Shown here piece by piece: positions 22,556-31,489 of a stretch of 64,000 nucleotides of DNA. The notes beneath the pieces are model-generated. The model was given only the letters and a program-made list of their open reading frames with translations, made no database searches and had not been told where the DNA came from. The position numbers were made by a program, and so were the translations under genes. The stretch comes from Flagellimonas pacifica. Its GTDB lineage: Bacteria > Bacteroidota > Bacteroidia > Flavobacteriales > Flavobacteriaceae. The DNA lies in NCBI RefSeq assembly GCF_900215465.1, contig NZ_OBEH01000007.1, positions 106,844 through 170,843 on the forward strand. Direction: 5' to 3'. Numbering within the stretch: position 1 is the first letter of the stretch; each line of letters starts with the position of its first letter.

Positions 22556-24139
22556 ATGTTCGAGATTTCAGATCTAAAAGCTAAAAAGCTTCCTGAATTA
22601 CAGGAAATTGCAAAAGGACTAAATGTTCCCAAATTTAAGACCCTAAAAAAACTGGATTTGGTCTACCAGATACTGGACGTACAGGCTTCCAATCCAAAAG
22701 CAATAAAGGAAAGTCCTGCTGCACCTCAAGAAAAAACTGCTCCAAAGCCCAAGAGAGCAAGAGCACCTCTCCCTAAAAAAGAAAAAAAGGAAACGGTTAT
22801 TGAAACTACTGAAAAAAAGGTAGAATCTGATACAACCAAAGAGACAAAGGAAGACCCAAAATCTCAACCTCAAAAAAGGGAGCACCACAAACAAAATGGG
22901 CATCAAAAAACCCAAAATAACAACAGAAGAAGCAGTCAACACCAAAGAAGCGGTGGACATGAGAAAAAGAGCAGTAATTTTGATAAGGACTTAAAAAACA
23001 GGTACAAGGAACCTGAATTTGAGTTTGACAGTATCATTGAAAGTGAAGGCGTACTGGATATTATGCAGGACGGCTACGGTTTTCTACGCTCCTCTGACTA
23101 CAATTACCTTTCTTCTCCTGACGATATATACGTTTCTCAATCACAAATCAGGTTGTTTGGCCTAAAAACCGGGGACACTGTTCTTGGAAATGTTAGACCT
23201 CCTAAAGAAGGTGAAAAATATTTCCCTTTAATTAAGGTTAGCAAAATAAACGGTTTGGACCCCCAGGTTGTTCGTGACAGGGTTTCATTTGAACACCTTA
23301 CCCCATTATTTCCGAAAGAAAAGTTTAAGTTGGCAGAGAGGCAAAGTACATTATCTACAAGAATAATGGACTTGTTTTCCCCAATTGGCAAAGGGCAGCG
23401 TGGAATGATCGTTTCGCAACCTAAGACAGGTAAGACCATGTTACTTAAGGATATTGCAAATGCCATTGCCGCTAATCACCCAGAAGTATATCAAATTATT
23501 CTTTTGATTGATGAACGCCCGGAGGAAGTTACCGATATGCAACGTAATGTGCGTGGCGAAGTGGTTGCCTCCACTTTTGATAAAGAGGCTACAGAGCACG
23601 TGCGCGTTGCGAATATTGTTCTGGAAAAAGCCAAGCGATTGGTAGAATGCGGCCATGATGTTGTTATTCTTTTAGATTCCATTACACGTTTGGCAAGAGC
23701 CTATAATACAGTACAACCGGCTTCCGGTAAAGTATTGAGCGGAGGTGTAGATGCTAATGCATTACACAAACCAAAGCGTTTCTTTGGTGCGGCAAGAAAT
23801 ATTGAAAATGGAGGATCTCTTTCTATCATAGCGACTGCCTTAACTGAAACAGGTTCTAAAATGGACGAAGTTATTTTTGAAGAATTCAAGGGAACAGGTA
23901 ATATGGAACTACAACTGGATAGAAGAATTTCTAACCGTAGGATTTTCCCAGCCATTGATCTTATTTCTTCCTCCACCAGAAGGGATGATTTGTTATTGGA
24001 TGAAACCACTATTCAACGTATGTGGATAATGCGTAAGTATTTAGCAGATATGAACCCCGTAGAAGCTATGGAGTTTATGGAACAACGCATTAAGCAAACC
24101 AAAAACAACGAGGAGTTCCTGTTAACTATGAATGAGTAG
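22556..24139 (+). CDS. rho: transcription termination factor Rho
   Basis: 527 residues, about 110 longer than E. coli Rho. Residues 1-42 are the N-terminal helical domain. Residues about 45-150 are an inserted low-complexity region rich in Lys, Glu, Gln, Asn and His. The RNA-binding cold-shock-like domain follows (about 163-235, DGYGFLRSSDYNY), then the hexameric ATPase with Walker A SQPKTGKT (287-294) and the Q/R loops. Rho is an RNA-driven helicase that ends untranslated transcripts. The inserted region is normal for the phylum and is thought to add RNA contacts or phase-separation ability. A 190-bp leader without a gene precedes it, and autoregulation there is possible. Confidence 0.97.
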   Translation: MFEISDLKAKKLPELQEIAKGLNVPKFKTLKKLDLVYQILDVQASNPKAIKESPAAPQEKTAPKPKRARAPLPKKEKKETVIETTEKKVESDTTKETKEDPKSQPQKREHHKQNGHQKTQNNNRRSSQHQRSGGHEKKSSNFDKDLKNRYKEPEFEFDSIIESEGVLDIMQDGYGFLRSSDYNYLSSPDDIYVSQSQIRLFGLKTGDTVLGNVRPPKEGEKYFPLIKVSKINGLDPQVVRDRVSFEHLTPLFPKEKFKLAERQSTLSTRIMDLFSPIGKGQRGMIVSQPKTGKTMLLKDIANAIAANHPEVYQIILLIDERPEEVTDMQRNVRGEVVASTFDKEATEHVRVANIVLEKAKRLVECGHDVVILLDSITRLARAYNTVQPASGKVLSGGVDANALHKPKRFFGAARNIENGGSLSIIATALTETGSKMDEVIFEEFKGTGNMELQLDRRISNRRIFPAIDLISSSTRRDDLLLDETTIQRMWIMRKYLADMNPVEAMEFMEQRIKQTKNNEEFLLTMNE

Positions 24140-24177
24140 TTTTCTTACATAAAAAGTTCTTAAATTTCACAATTTTT

Positions 24178-24208
24178 AAACCCTTTGATTAATTTCAAAG
24201 GGTTTTTT
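24178..24208 (+). terminator. rho-independent terminator after rho
   Basis: Stem AAACCCTTTGA / TCAAAGGGTTT with a 6-base loop and a run of seven Ts, 38 bp after the rho stop codon. Confidence 0.88.
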
Positions 24209-24282
24209 TATGAATTCATTTTAAAGAAAAAACATATCTTTAATCAGTTTCCTCAAAACCCTATAAACTAAAACACTTACGT

Positions 24283-24945
24283 ATGAAAAACACAAAAAAA
24301 GTAACCACCTCTTTTTTGGTAGTTATGTTTCTAATTTTAGGAGCATGCCAACCAAAACCTAAAAAAGACGAACCTCATGAAGAGCCCAGAGAAAAAGTAA
24401 AACCACCCGAACAAATCATCTCTTTGGAAGAATCGAAGTCCTTATACGATAACTATACCCGCAACCGTGTAGATTTAATTCAGCAATTTGAGAAAGAACA
24501 GCATGAAGATGATAGTTTTAATGTAGCAAGGTTTAGTTCCTTTGATTTTAAAACGGTCAAACAATATATAGCCTTTGTAGAACAAGAAGCTAAGGCAGCC
24601 AATGTGGATGTTACTTCACTACGATTTTATTTTGCCAATTACCCAAATAAAGAGAAATTTCCGGATGGAAGAAAAGTAGTTCATCCAAGACAGAATTCCG
24701 TTTTTGTTGTACCTACCATGAATGTTGATGGAGAAGATTATGGGTTTTATATTGGGGAAGATGGAAAAGCAAAGCTTATAAAAGATGCTGTTGGTGCAAA
24801 TGGAATTGGCCATAGCTCTGAAAAAAGCAATAAATCATACGCAAGCTTAATTCCTATCAGCTCAGCACCTACTGCTGTTTATGGCAGGCAAAGTTTAGCT
24901 ATGGACAAAGGTAGCAGTGGCCCACCTCCCCACACAGATTACTAA
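24283..24945 (+). CDS. hypothetical lipoprotein
   Basis: 220 residues of no family I recognise. Lipoprotein signal with Cys22 (LILGAC), then a Lys/Glu/Pro-rich linker (QPKPKKDEPHEEPRE) and a globular part at about 50-195 with ESKSLYDNYTRNRVDLI and a strand-rich core (RFYFANYPN, VFVVPTMNVDG). The end is a Gly/Ser/Pro tail. It lies 6 bp before a membrane-protein gene on the same strand, so the two probably work together at the inner face of the outer membrane and in the inner membrane. Confidence 0.7.
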   Translation: MKNTKKVTTSFLVVMFLILGACQPKPKKDEPHEEPREKVKPPEQIISLEESKSLYDNYTRNRVDLIQQFEKEQHEDDSFNVARFSSFDFKTVKQYIAFVEQEAKAANVDVTSLRFYFANYPNKEKFPDGRKVVHPRQNSVFVVPTMNVDGEDYGFYIGEDGKAKLIKDAVGANGIGHSSEKSNKSYASLIPISSAPTAVYGRQSLAMDKGSSGPPPHTDY

Positions 24946-24951
24946 AATATT

Positions 24952-25641
24952 ATGACCCAAGAGCTCATAGACCTTTTTAAAGAAAATTATTATATCCCTC
25001 TGTATTTGATAACATGGATAGTTGCGGTTGTACGTTACAGAAGCTACTTTGATACTGCGCTAAAGTATTTTCCAATATTTATTATCTATACATTTTTTAC
25101 GGAGCTCTTGGGTTACTTTGTTAAACATTCAGATGAGTTTCAATTCTTTTCTGATGAAAGATATTCATGGCACAACGTAATCATCTACAATATATACTCA
25201 ATTGTTACCTTCTCCTTTTTCTATTATGTATACTGGAAGGTTCTAAAAAAAGAAGTTCATAAGAAATGCCTTAAATATGGTATGATTATCAGCTTAACAA
25301 GCTACGTTATCAGCGTATTCTTTCAAAACCCTTTTCACAACAGTCTATACTATGCAGATCTAGTAGCATCAATCACTTTAGTAATGGCAGTTGTTCTATA
25401 TTTTAAAGAGAAAAAGATAGAGGAAAGCGCCTTTTCATTAACACGTAACCTGCTTTTCTGGACAAGTTTGGGACTCCTTGTTTTTTATATCTTTTTCCCA
25501 TTCATCTTTATTGCCGCCTTTGATGCGCCTGACATTTATTATGAATACAATCTTCATCAATTTTTGTTGATACTCATTGCCGTCATGTATGCGCTATTTA
25601 TTGTTGGTTTTTTAATAGGGCAAAGAAAAGCCTTCAGGTAA
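24952..25641 (+). CDS. hypothetical polytopic membrane protein
   Basis: 229 residues with about seven predicted membrane helices (about 15-30, 38-56, 78-99, 108-124, 130-150, 163-190 and 200-222). Short charged loops connect them and the C-terminus is GQRKAFR. No motif of a known transporter or enzyme is seen. It is coupled to the lipoprotein upstream with a 6-bp gap. The topology is by eye. Confidence 0.7.
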   Translation: MTQELIDLFKENYYIPLYLITWIVAVVRYRSYFDTALKYFPIFIIYTFFTELLGYFVKHSDEFQFFSDERYSWHNVIIYNIYSIVTFSFFYYVYWKVLKKEVHKKCLKYGMIISLTSYVISVFFQNPFHNSLYYADLVASITLVMAVVLYFKEKKIEESAFSLTRNLLFWTSLGLLVFYIFFPFIFIAAFDAPDIYYEYNLHQFLLILIAVMYALFIVGFLIGQRKAFR

Positions 25642-25664
25642 AATCATTCAACCACAACAATTTT

Positions 25665-25693
25665 AACGGTTTTCACAACTTTACCAAACCGTT
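25665..25693. promoter_or_regulatory. 8-bp perfect inverted repeat in the gap before the LruC gene
   Basis: AACGGTTT and AAACCGTT separated by 13 bp, 23 bp after the upstream stop codon. No T-run follows, so it is not a classical terminator; it may be an operator or an RNA hairpin protecting the upstream message. Confidence 0.35.
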
Positions 25694-25888
25694 CATCGAA
25701 TAAACATATGATTTTGTAGTATTTTTCGTTCAATTTGATGTTGAAATTTATATAATTTTTTAATCGAAGAAAAAATACCGTTTATCGACACATCAATGCA
25801 ACCCACCTGAAATTGGGTCATTGAAAATACAGTAATATATAGTTTTAATCAAGAATTTGGACATCTGGTCCAAGCAAATACTTAAGAG

Positions 25889-27931
25889 ATGAAAACGTCC
25901 CAAATTGTTTTATCTACATTATGCTTAGTAATGACACTTACCTTTACCTCATGCGTTAAAGATAGTTTAGATGTCAATGTAGAACCGGAAACGGAAGGTG
26001 AAACCGAAGAACCAGAAGTTCCCGTTGGTGAGCTGGAAATCACAGAACTAAAAATTCCAACCGGATTCGAGTTCAAAACAGAAAAAGAAGTAAGACTTAC
26101 AATCAACGACAACACTCCAGGTGCAAAGTATGATGTATATGCTTATAACGACGATATCTCCACTGGTGAACAAATAACCTATTTGAACGAAGAAAATGAG
26201 GAAGAAACTGGTGTGGAAATATCTGTGGACAACCTAAATCATATCATATTTAGTGGTATGCCCTCTGGTGGAAAAATTGAACACACTTTTGTTGTTCCAA
26301 TCTATTATGAGAAACTATACATTAGAAGAAAAGAAGGTTTCACTTATACCTCAGAGGTCGTAAACATAACCTCTGAAGAAGTTACTTATACCTATTCATC
26401 CCCATCTGGAAAAGGAGCTTCATCCGCTAAACCTATGGTAGAAGATTACCTGTATTGTGTTAACGGAGCTGGTGAAATGTTCCAAGTTGACCCGCTTACA
26501 GGCGATTATACTTTTATAAGTGATATGCCCATGGGTAGCTGGACAGCAGCTATAGATCAAGAAAACAAAATTTTGTACTCAATTGGCCGATCCAAACCTT
26601 ATCCATTAATGAAGTATGACATCGTTAACGATTCATGGACAACGATCGGTGATTTAGGCATTGGAGGTCCACGATTGGATTATAATGCAAATGATGGTCT
26701 GTTGTACTTCTCAACAGGAAACAAACTCTACTCCATAGATCCTCAAAACGCCAACATCCTATCTAACTGGGCAATAAATGGTCTACACAAAAAAAATGGT
26801 GGAGATTTGGCCTTTGCAGAAGATGGAACCATTTTCCTATGTTCCTTTTCAGGTTTGTATGAACTAGAGCTAAATTCTAGCGGAGAGTATGACGCCACGC
26901 GTATCAGCGGTGAAGATTTGCCTTTTTCACCTACTTCCATGACTTTTGATTCAAATCAAGAATTATGGCTGGCCAATAATGGCAGCAGTAGCAACCTTAT
27001 AGTAATGGATACCCAAACCGGAGGGTGGGAATACCGTTATGGCCCTAATTCCACATCTGGTGTATCATTTGACAGAACTATAAATGACCTTACCACATTC
27101 AGAATTTTTGATGAAGTAACAATTGATCCAGATACTGATGGAGATGGCATTACCGACAGTAATGATGAATACCCTGACGATCCAGATAAGGCGTTTGAGC
27201 AATTCACACCCAGTAAATATGGGTGGGGAACCGTAGCATTTGAAGACCTATGGCCATTCTTGGGAGATTATGATTTTAACGACACCGCTGTGAATTACAG
27301 ATTTGTGGCTGTATTAAATTCAGATAATATGGTTGTTGAGTTAAACATACATTTTGAAGTAAGTTCAGACGGAGCCGCATTAATCAATGCTTTTGGTATT
27401 GAATTTGAAAGTATTCCGCCAAGTTTGGTAGAATCGGTAACTGGTACGGTATTAACCGAAGGATACATTAATGTTGCAGCAAACGGACTGGAGCAGGGAC
27501 AAAATAGAGCTGTTGTCATATTGTTTGACAATAATGAGACTATGCTGCATGTACCAACAACTGTATCTGTAAAATTCACAACTCCCATTACAACGGCCCA
27601 GTTAGGTATAGCTCCATTTAACCCATTCTTGATCGTTGCGAAAGATAGAAGCAGAGAAATTCACCTGCCCAACAGGTTTAGAACAACTTTAGGTGTAAAT
27701 GATACATCTGTGGAGGGCGTAAATAGAGATGTAGACGGAAATTATCAAACTGATTCTGGTCTCCCATGGGCCATTAACATTGTTCATAATTTTAAACCTC
27801 CAAAGGAAAGTGTTCCTATAAACCAGGCGTACAACTTTTTCAATCAATGGGCCACTTCCGGTGGAAACACTTACGAAGATTGGTATAAGGATTCAACAGG
27901 TTATCGAAACGAATCACAACTTAAGGATTAA
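25889..27931 (+). CDS. LruC domain-containing lipoprotein
   Basis: 680 residues. Lipoprotein Cys22 (TFTSC) is followed by an acidic Glu/Pro/Thr linker (about 30-50). A beta-rich region with propeller-like repeats lies at about 180-400 (YCVNGAGEMFQVDPLTGDY and similar blades). A calcium-binding type 3 thrombospondin-like motif follows (DPDTDGDGITDSNDEYPDDP, about 413-432), then the LruC domain (about 435-680, WPFLGDYDFNDTAVNYR). The family is named after a leptospiral outer-membrane protein; the role in Bacteroidota is unknown. It is probably surface- or periplasm-facing. A strong terminator follows. Confidence 0.86.
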   Translation: MKTSQIVLSTLCLVMTLTFTSCVKDSLDVNVEPETEGETEEPEVPVGELEITELKIPTGFEFKTEKEVRLTINDNTPGAKYDVYAYNDDISTGEQITYLNEENEEETGVEISVDNLNHIIFSGMPSGGKIEHTFVVPIYYEKLYIRRKEGFTYTSEVVNITSEEVTYTYSSPSGKGASSAKPMVEDYLYCVNGAGEMFQVDPLTGDYTFISDMPMGSWTAAIDQENKILYSIGRSKPYPLMKYDIVNDSWTTIGDLGIGGPRLDYNANDGLLYFSTGNKLYSIDPQNANILSNWAINGLHKKNGGDLAFAEDGTIFLCSFSGLYELELNSSGEYDATRISGEDLPFSPTSMTFDSNQELWLANNGSSSNLIVMDTQTGGWEYRYGPNSTSGVSFDRTINDLTTFRIFDEVTIDPDTDGDGITDSNDEYPDDPDKAFEQFTPSKYGWGTVAFEDLWPFLGDYDFNDTAVNYRFVAVLNSDNMVVELNIHFEVSSDGAALINAFGIEFESIPPSLVESVTGTVLTEGYINVAANGLEQGQNRAVVILFDNNETMLHVPTTVSVKFTTPITTAQLGIAPFNPFLIVAKDRSREIHLPNRFRTTLGVNDTSVEGVNRDVDGNYQTDSGLPWAINIVHNFKPPKESVPINQAYNFFNQWATSGGNTYEDWYKDSTGYRNESQLKD

Positions 27932-27952
27932 ACCCACACAAATATTTAAAAC

Positions 27953-27983
27953 AAAAAAGCGCCTTTTTTAAGGCGCTTTTTTT
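27953..27983. terminator. bidirectional rho-independent terminator
   Basis: Stem AAAAAGCGCC / GGCGCTTTTT with an 8-base loop. It lies between the convergent LruC gene and rpsT. Confidence 0.88.
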
Positions 27984-28003
27984 ATGTTGTTCGGCACAAA
28001 AAA

Positions 28004-28255
28004 TTACATTGCTGCAACTTTACTCATCAACTTACTCTTCAAGTTGGCCGCTTTATTATTATGGATAATGTTTCGCTTGGCAAGCTTATCGATCATACCC
28101 ACTACGGTAGGCAATAATGCTTCAGCAGCTTTCTTATCTTCCTCGCCACGCAATTTTTTAATAGCATTACGCACTGTTTTGTGCTGATATCTATTACGTA
28201 AACGTACAGCTTCGTTTCTTCTAATTCTTTTTAATGCTGACTTATGATTTGCCAT
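28004..28255 (-). CDS. rpsT: 30S ribosomal protein S20
   Basis: 83 residues, all-helical and strongly basic, starting MANHKSALKRIRRNEAVRLRNR as expected for bS20, which binds the 5' and 3' minor domains of 16S rRNA. It lies downstream of two tRNA-Glu genes in the same direction, 33 bp after the second, with no terminator between, so it is probably read from the tRNA promoter as well. Confidence 0.98.
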   Translation of the reverse strand: MANHKSALKRIRRNEAVRLRNRYQHKTVRNAIKKLRGEEDKKAAEALLPTVVGMIDKLAKRNIIHNNKAANLKSKLMSKVAAM

Positions 28256-28288
28256 TCTCTTAATTTATACTTTCTAATATCCTTTTAG

Positions 28289-28360
28289 TAGCCCGTAGGG
28301 GAATCGAACCCCTGTTACCAGGATGAAAACCTGGCGTCCTAACCCCTAGACGAACGGGCC
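28289..28360 (-). tRNA. tRNA-Glu (UUC)
   Basis: 72 nt cloverleaf. Acceptor arms GGCCCGT / ACGGGCT (closing G-U pair), anticodon loop TTTTCAT between CCAGG and CCTGG, T-loop GTTCGATTC. The anticodon TTC decodes both Glu codons. CCA is not encoded. Confidence 0.97.
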
Positions 28361-28420
28361 ATTTTAATTCAAAACAACATTGTTTAAACAATACTATTTT
28401 CAATCTTTCATTGAACTTCG

Positions 28421-28492
28421 TAGCCCGTAGGGGAATCGAACCCCTGTTACCAGGATGAAAACCTGGCGTCCTAACCCCTAGACGAACGGGCC
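28421..28492 (-). tRNA. tRNA-Glu (UUC), identical second copy
   Basis: Same 72-nt sequence as the copy at 28289-28360, 60 bp away in the same direction. It is the promoter-proximal copy. Confidence 0.97.
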
Positions 28493-28516
28493 ATAAGGTC
28501 GCATAATTTGCGGATG

Positions 28517-28547
28517 CAAAAATACAACTATTTTTAAGTCTTGCAAC
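28517..28547 (-). promoter_or_regulatory. promoter of the tRNA-Glu pair (and probably rpsT)
   Basis: On the minus strand GTTG is followed by 19 bp and then TATTTTTG, an almost ideal Bacteroidota TTG-N19-TAnnTTTG promoter. It ends 25 bp before the first tRNA. This is the best promoter match I found in the window. Confidence 0.7.
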
Positions 28548-28571
28548 AGTAAATTATATTTTTTAACGGCT

Positions 28572-30047
28572 TTAATAAGCCTTTGCAAACAACACTCTTT
28601 GGGTTGACGGTTTTCCTGTTACCATGCATACTCCCTGCTGTTCCTCCGCTTTCCAAGGAATACATCTTATTGTTGCTTTGGTTTCTTCTTTAATCTTATC
28701 CTCAGTTTCTATGCTTCCATCCCAATGGGCAGAAACAAATCCTCCCTTTTCAGCAATTACCCTCTTGAACTCATCGTAAGTATCTACCTGGGTAATATGG
28801 GCCGCTCTATAATCAAGAGCTTTTTGATATATGTTCTCTTGAATCTCTTTTAACAACAATTCTATTTTACCTATAATATCCTCCGCTTGTACCGATTCCT
28901 TTTGAAGTGTATCCCTTCTGGCAACTTCATAGGTTCCATTTTCCAGATCACGCTGTCCAATTGCCAAACGCACAGGAACTCCCTTAAGCTCGTACTCATT
29001 GAACTTAAATCCAGGTTTGTGCGTATCCCTTTTATCGTATTTAACCGAAATTCCTTTAGAGCGAAGCTCTTTTACCAAAGGATCTACCTTTTCAGAAATG
29101 GCATCCAATTGTTCCAATCCTTTATAAATAGGGACAATCACCACTTGAATAGGTGCTAATTTAGGTGGAAGCACCAATCCATTATCATCACTATGCGTCA
29201 TAACCAAAGCCCCCATAAGTCTTGTAGAGACTCCCCATGATGTGGCCCAAACATATTCTTGTTTCCCTTCTCTATTGGCAAACTTTACATCAAACGCTTT
29301 CGCAAAATTCTGCCCCAAAAAGTGTGAAGTTCCTGCCTGTAATGCTTTTCCATCTTGCATTAAAGCCTCAATACAATAGGTCTCTTCAGCACCTGCAAAG
29401 CGTTCGCTTTCCGTTTTGGTCCCCTTAATTACGGGCACACCCATATATTCTTCAACAAACTCCGCATAAACATGCATCATCTGTTCTGCTTCTTCCAAAG
29501 CCTCTTCCTTGGTCGTATGGGCTGTATGCCCTTCTTGCCACAAAAATTCGGCCGTGCGTAAAAACAGGCGTGTCCTCATTTCCCAGCGTACAACATTGGC
29601 CCATTGGTTTACAAGTAAAGGTAAATCTCTATAGGACTGTATCCACTTTCTATACGTATCCCAGATAATGGTTTCAGATGTAGGTCGCACAATAAGTTCT
29701 TCCTCTAACTTCGCATCCTCATCTACTATTATACCGCTTCCATCTTCTGCATTTTTAAGGCGATAATGGGTTACAACTGCACATTCCTTAGCAAAACCCT
29801 CTACATGGCTTGCCTCCTTACTTAAGTAAGATTTTGGTATAAAAAGTGGGAAATAAGCGTTCTCGTGCCCAGTTTCCTTGAACATTTTATCCAATTGAGC
29901 TTGCATCTTTTCCCATATGGCAAAACCATAAGGTTTAATCACCATACATCCTCTAACTCCTGAATTTTCAGCTAAATCAGCCTTAACAACAAGTTCATTA
30001 TACCATTTGGAATAATCCTCGCTTCTACTCGTTAATTTTTTACCCAT
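28572..30047 (-). CDS. proS: proline-tRNA ligase (short, eukaryote/archaea-like type)
   Basis: 491 residues, a class II aminoacyl-tRNA synthetase lacking the bacterial INS editing domain. Motif 2 lies in VNQWANVVRWEMRTRLFLRTAEFLWQEG (read in two parts, about 164-192) and motif 3 around STRLMGALVM (about 271-280). The anticodon-binding domain follows (about 295-400), and the C-terminal zinc-type domain ends in the usual Tyr (LFAKAY). It charges tRNA-Pro. A TAnnTTTG box lies 51 bp upstream, inside the divergent gap. Confidence 0.97.
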   Translation of the reverse strand: MGKKLTSRSEDYSKWYNELVVKADLAENSGVRGCMVIKPYGFAIWEKMQAQLDKMFKETGHENAYFPLFIPKSYLSKEASHVEGFAKECAVVTHYRLKNAEDGSGIIVDEDAKLEEELIVRPTSETIIWDTYRKWIQSYRDLPLLVNQWANVVRWEMRTRLFLRTAEFLWQEGHTAHTTKEEALEEAEQMMHVYAEFVEEYMGVPVIKGTKTESERFAGAEETYCIEALMQDGKALQAGTSHFLGQNFAKAFDVKFANREGKQEYVWATSWGVSTRLMGALVMTHSDDNGLVLPPKLAPIQVVIVPIYKGLEQLDAISEKVDPLVKELRSKGISVKYDKRDTHKPGFKFNEYELKGVPVRLAIGQRDLENGTYEVARRDTLQKESVQAEDIIGKIELLLKEIQENIYQKALDYRAAHITQVDTYDEFKRVIAEKGGFVSAHWDGSIETEDKIKEETKATIRCIPWKAEEQQGVCMVTGKPSTQRVLFAKAY

Positions 30048-30097
30048 CTACTGTAGTTTGGCACAAAACTTGTGACTTTATCTTAGAAATAGTTGGG

Positions 30098-30105
30098 CAA
30101 AACTA
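30098..30105 (-). promoter_or_regulatory. candidate -7 promoter box for proS
   Basis: TAGTTTTG on the minus strand with TTG copies 17 and 20 bp further upstream (30123-30128), matching the TTG-N-TAnnTTTG pattern. It predicts a leader of about 45 nt. Confidence 0.52.
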
Positions 30106-30141
30106 ACTATTTTTAGTATGTTCAACAATAAAAATTGTATA

Positions 30142-31449
30142 ATGAAAAAGTCTATACCCCGCCCCAGATTTCAAATTCTTGTCACAACAGTTGTCATGGC
30201 CATTCTACTTACCTCCTGTGGCTCATACCAACAAGCATCTTATTATGACGATGACGGCATCTATTCTAATGGCAATAGAGTGGTTGGTGTTGAAAAAAAA
30301 TCGGCGGAAGCTGTTAGAATCGAGAAACAAGAGAGTGATATTTACGGTGATTATTTTGGACAGAAGGCAAATGAATACAATGAGATTTTAGAAGATGAGA
30401 TTTTCACCGATGTAGATAGCTATAGCAGTGATATTCAAAATGACAGCATTCCATTGGGAGAGCAGACCAGTTATTTTGCAAACAACAATACGTATCGCGG
30501 AAACCCAGGATGGGGAGACAACCCTACCAGCATATCTATAAATGTATATGACAACAGCTGGGCCTGGGGAGGCTATGGTTGGGGTTGGAATGACCCTTGG
30601 TTGTGGAATGGATGGGGCTGGGGAGGTTACTATGGATGGAACAATCCCTGGAGATGGAACCGTTGGGGTTATGCTGGATATTATGGCTGGAATTACCCTT
30701 ATTGGGGCCATTCCAGATATAGGTATGGATGGGGTGGATATTATAATTACGGATATGGTAGACCTTACAGAGGGTATTATGGAAATAGAGGTTATGCGTA
30801 TAACCGCAGCAGAAGGGGATACTCCAATAACGTTATTCCAGGAACATCACTACGTGGAAGATCCAACCTAACATCGAGAAGAAGTGGTTATGCTTCTAGA
30901 TATAGAACCAGCACTGGGCGATCTAATGCTAGCAGAACAGCATCTGCGGGCAGAAGTTCCAGGACATATCGAAGTAGTGGAACAGTAGCAAGAAGGTCTG
31001 TGGGCACAGATGCCATTTCAAGAAATAGAAGCTATAGAAGTAGCAGAAGCACCCGCACCGCACCTAACTACAATAGAAGTTCCAGAACCTATCGTTCTTA
31101 TGGTACCTCACCATCAACAAGAAGTAGCGGTACCTATAGAAGAAGTGGCACAGTCAACAGAAGTTCTTCAGGCTATAGAACATCTGGCGGAAACTCAAGA
31201 AGCTATCAGTCTTCAGGAAGAACAGCGCCAAGAAGTAGCAACTATAGAAGACCTTCCAGTAGCTCTAGAAGCTCAGGAAGTTATAGAAGTAGCAGTCCAA
31301 GCAGAAGTTCTAGAAGTAGCGGAAGCTATAGGAGCTCAGGAAGCAGCTCTAGAAGTTCTGGCAGCTACAGAAGTTCTAGCGGCTCCAGCAGATCGTCTGG
31401 ATCTGCAAGATCATCATCTTCATCTGGTAGAAGTAGTAGAAGACATTAA
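30142..31449 (+). CDS. low-complexity lipoprotein, Trp/Gly/Tyr-rich then Arg/Ser-rich
   Basis: 435 residues. Lipoprotein signal with Cys26 (ILLTSC), an acidic region (27-120), then about 80 residues almost made of Trp, Gly, Tyr, Asn and Pro (139-220), then about 215 residues dominated by Arg-Ser-Ser-Gly-Tyr repeats (221-435). Similar proteins next to proS in other Bacteroidota have sometimes been given misleading names such as prolyl-tRNA synthetase; the sequence has no such domain. The function is unknown. Composition would suit binding to a polyanion such as surface polysaccharide or DNA, but that is a guess. An ATG 8 codons upstream (30118) is possible; I chose 30142 because it gives a compact signal peptide. 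Confidence 0.75.
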   Translation: MKKSIPRPRFQILVTTVVMAILLTSCGSYQQASYYDDDGIYSNGNRVVGVEKKSAEAVRIEKQESDIYGDYFGQKANEYNEILEDEIFTDVDSYSSDIQNDSIPLGEQTSYFANNNTYRGNPGWGDNPTSISINVYDNSWAWGGYGWGWNDPWLWNGWGWGGYYGWNNPWRWNRWGYAGYYGWNYPYWGHSRYRYGWGGYYNYGYGRPYRGYYGNRGYAYNRSRRGYSNNVIPGTSLRGRSNLTSRRSGYASRYRTSTGRSNASRTASAGRSSRTYRSSGTVARRSVGTDAISRNRSYRSSRSTRTAPNYNRSSRTYRSYGTSPSTRSSGTYRRSGTVNRSSSGYRTSGGNSRSYQSSGRTAPRSSNYRRPSSSSRSSGSYRSSSPSRSSRSSGSYRSSGSSSRSSGSYRSSSGSSRSSGSARSSSSSGRSSRRH

Positions 31450-31489
31450 ATCCTTCAAAATTTTTATTGTATAAACTAAATCATTGGAA

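Noticed and set aside
30542..30871. 109-codon Gly/Met-rich open frame
   Set aside because: Shadow of the Trp/Gly/Tyr region of the same lipoprotein in another frame.
31010..31474. 154-codon open frame rich in Glu, Val and Ala
   Set aside because: It is the +1-frame shadow of the Arg/Ser-repeat gene at 30142-31449; repetitive AGA/AGT codons keep other frames open.
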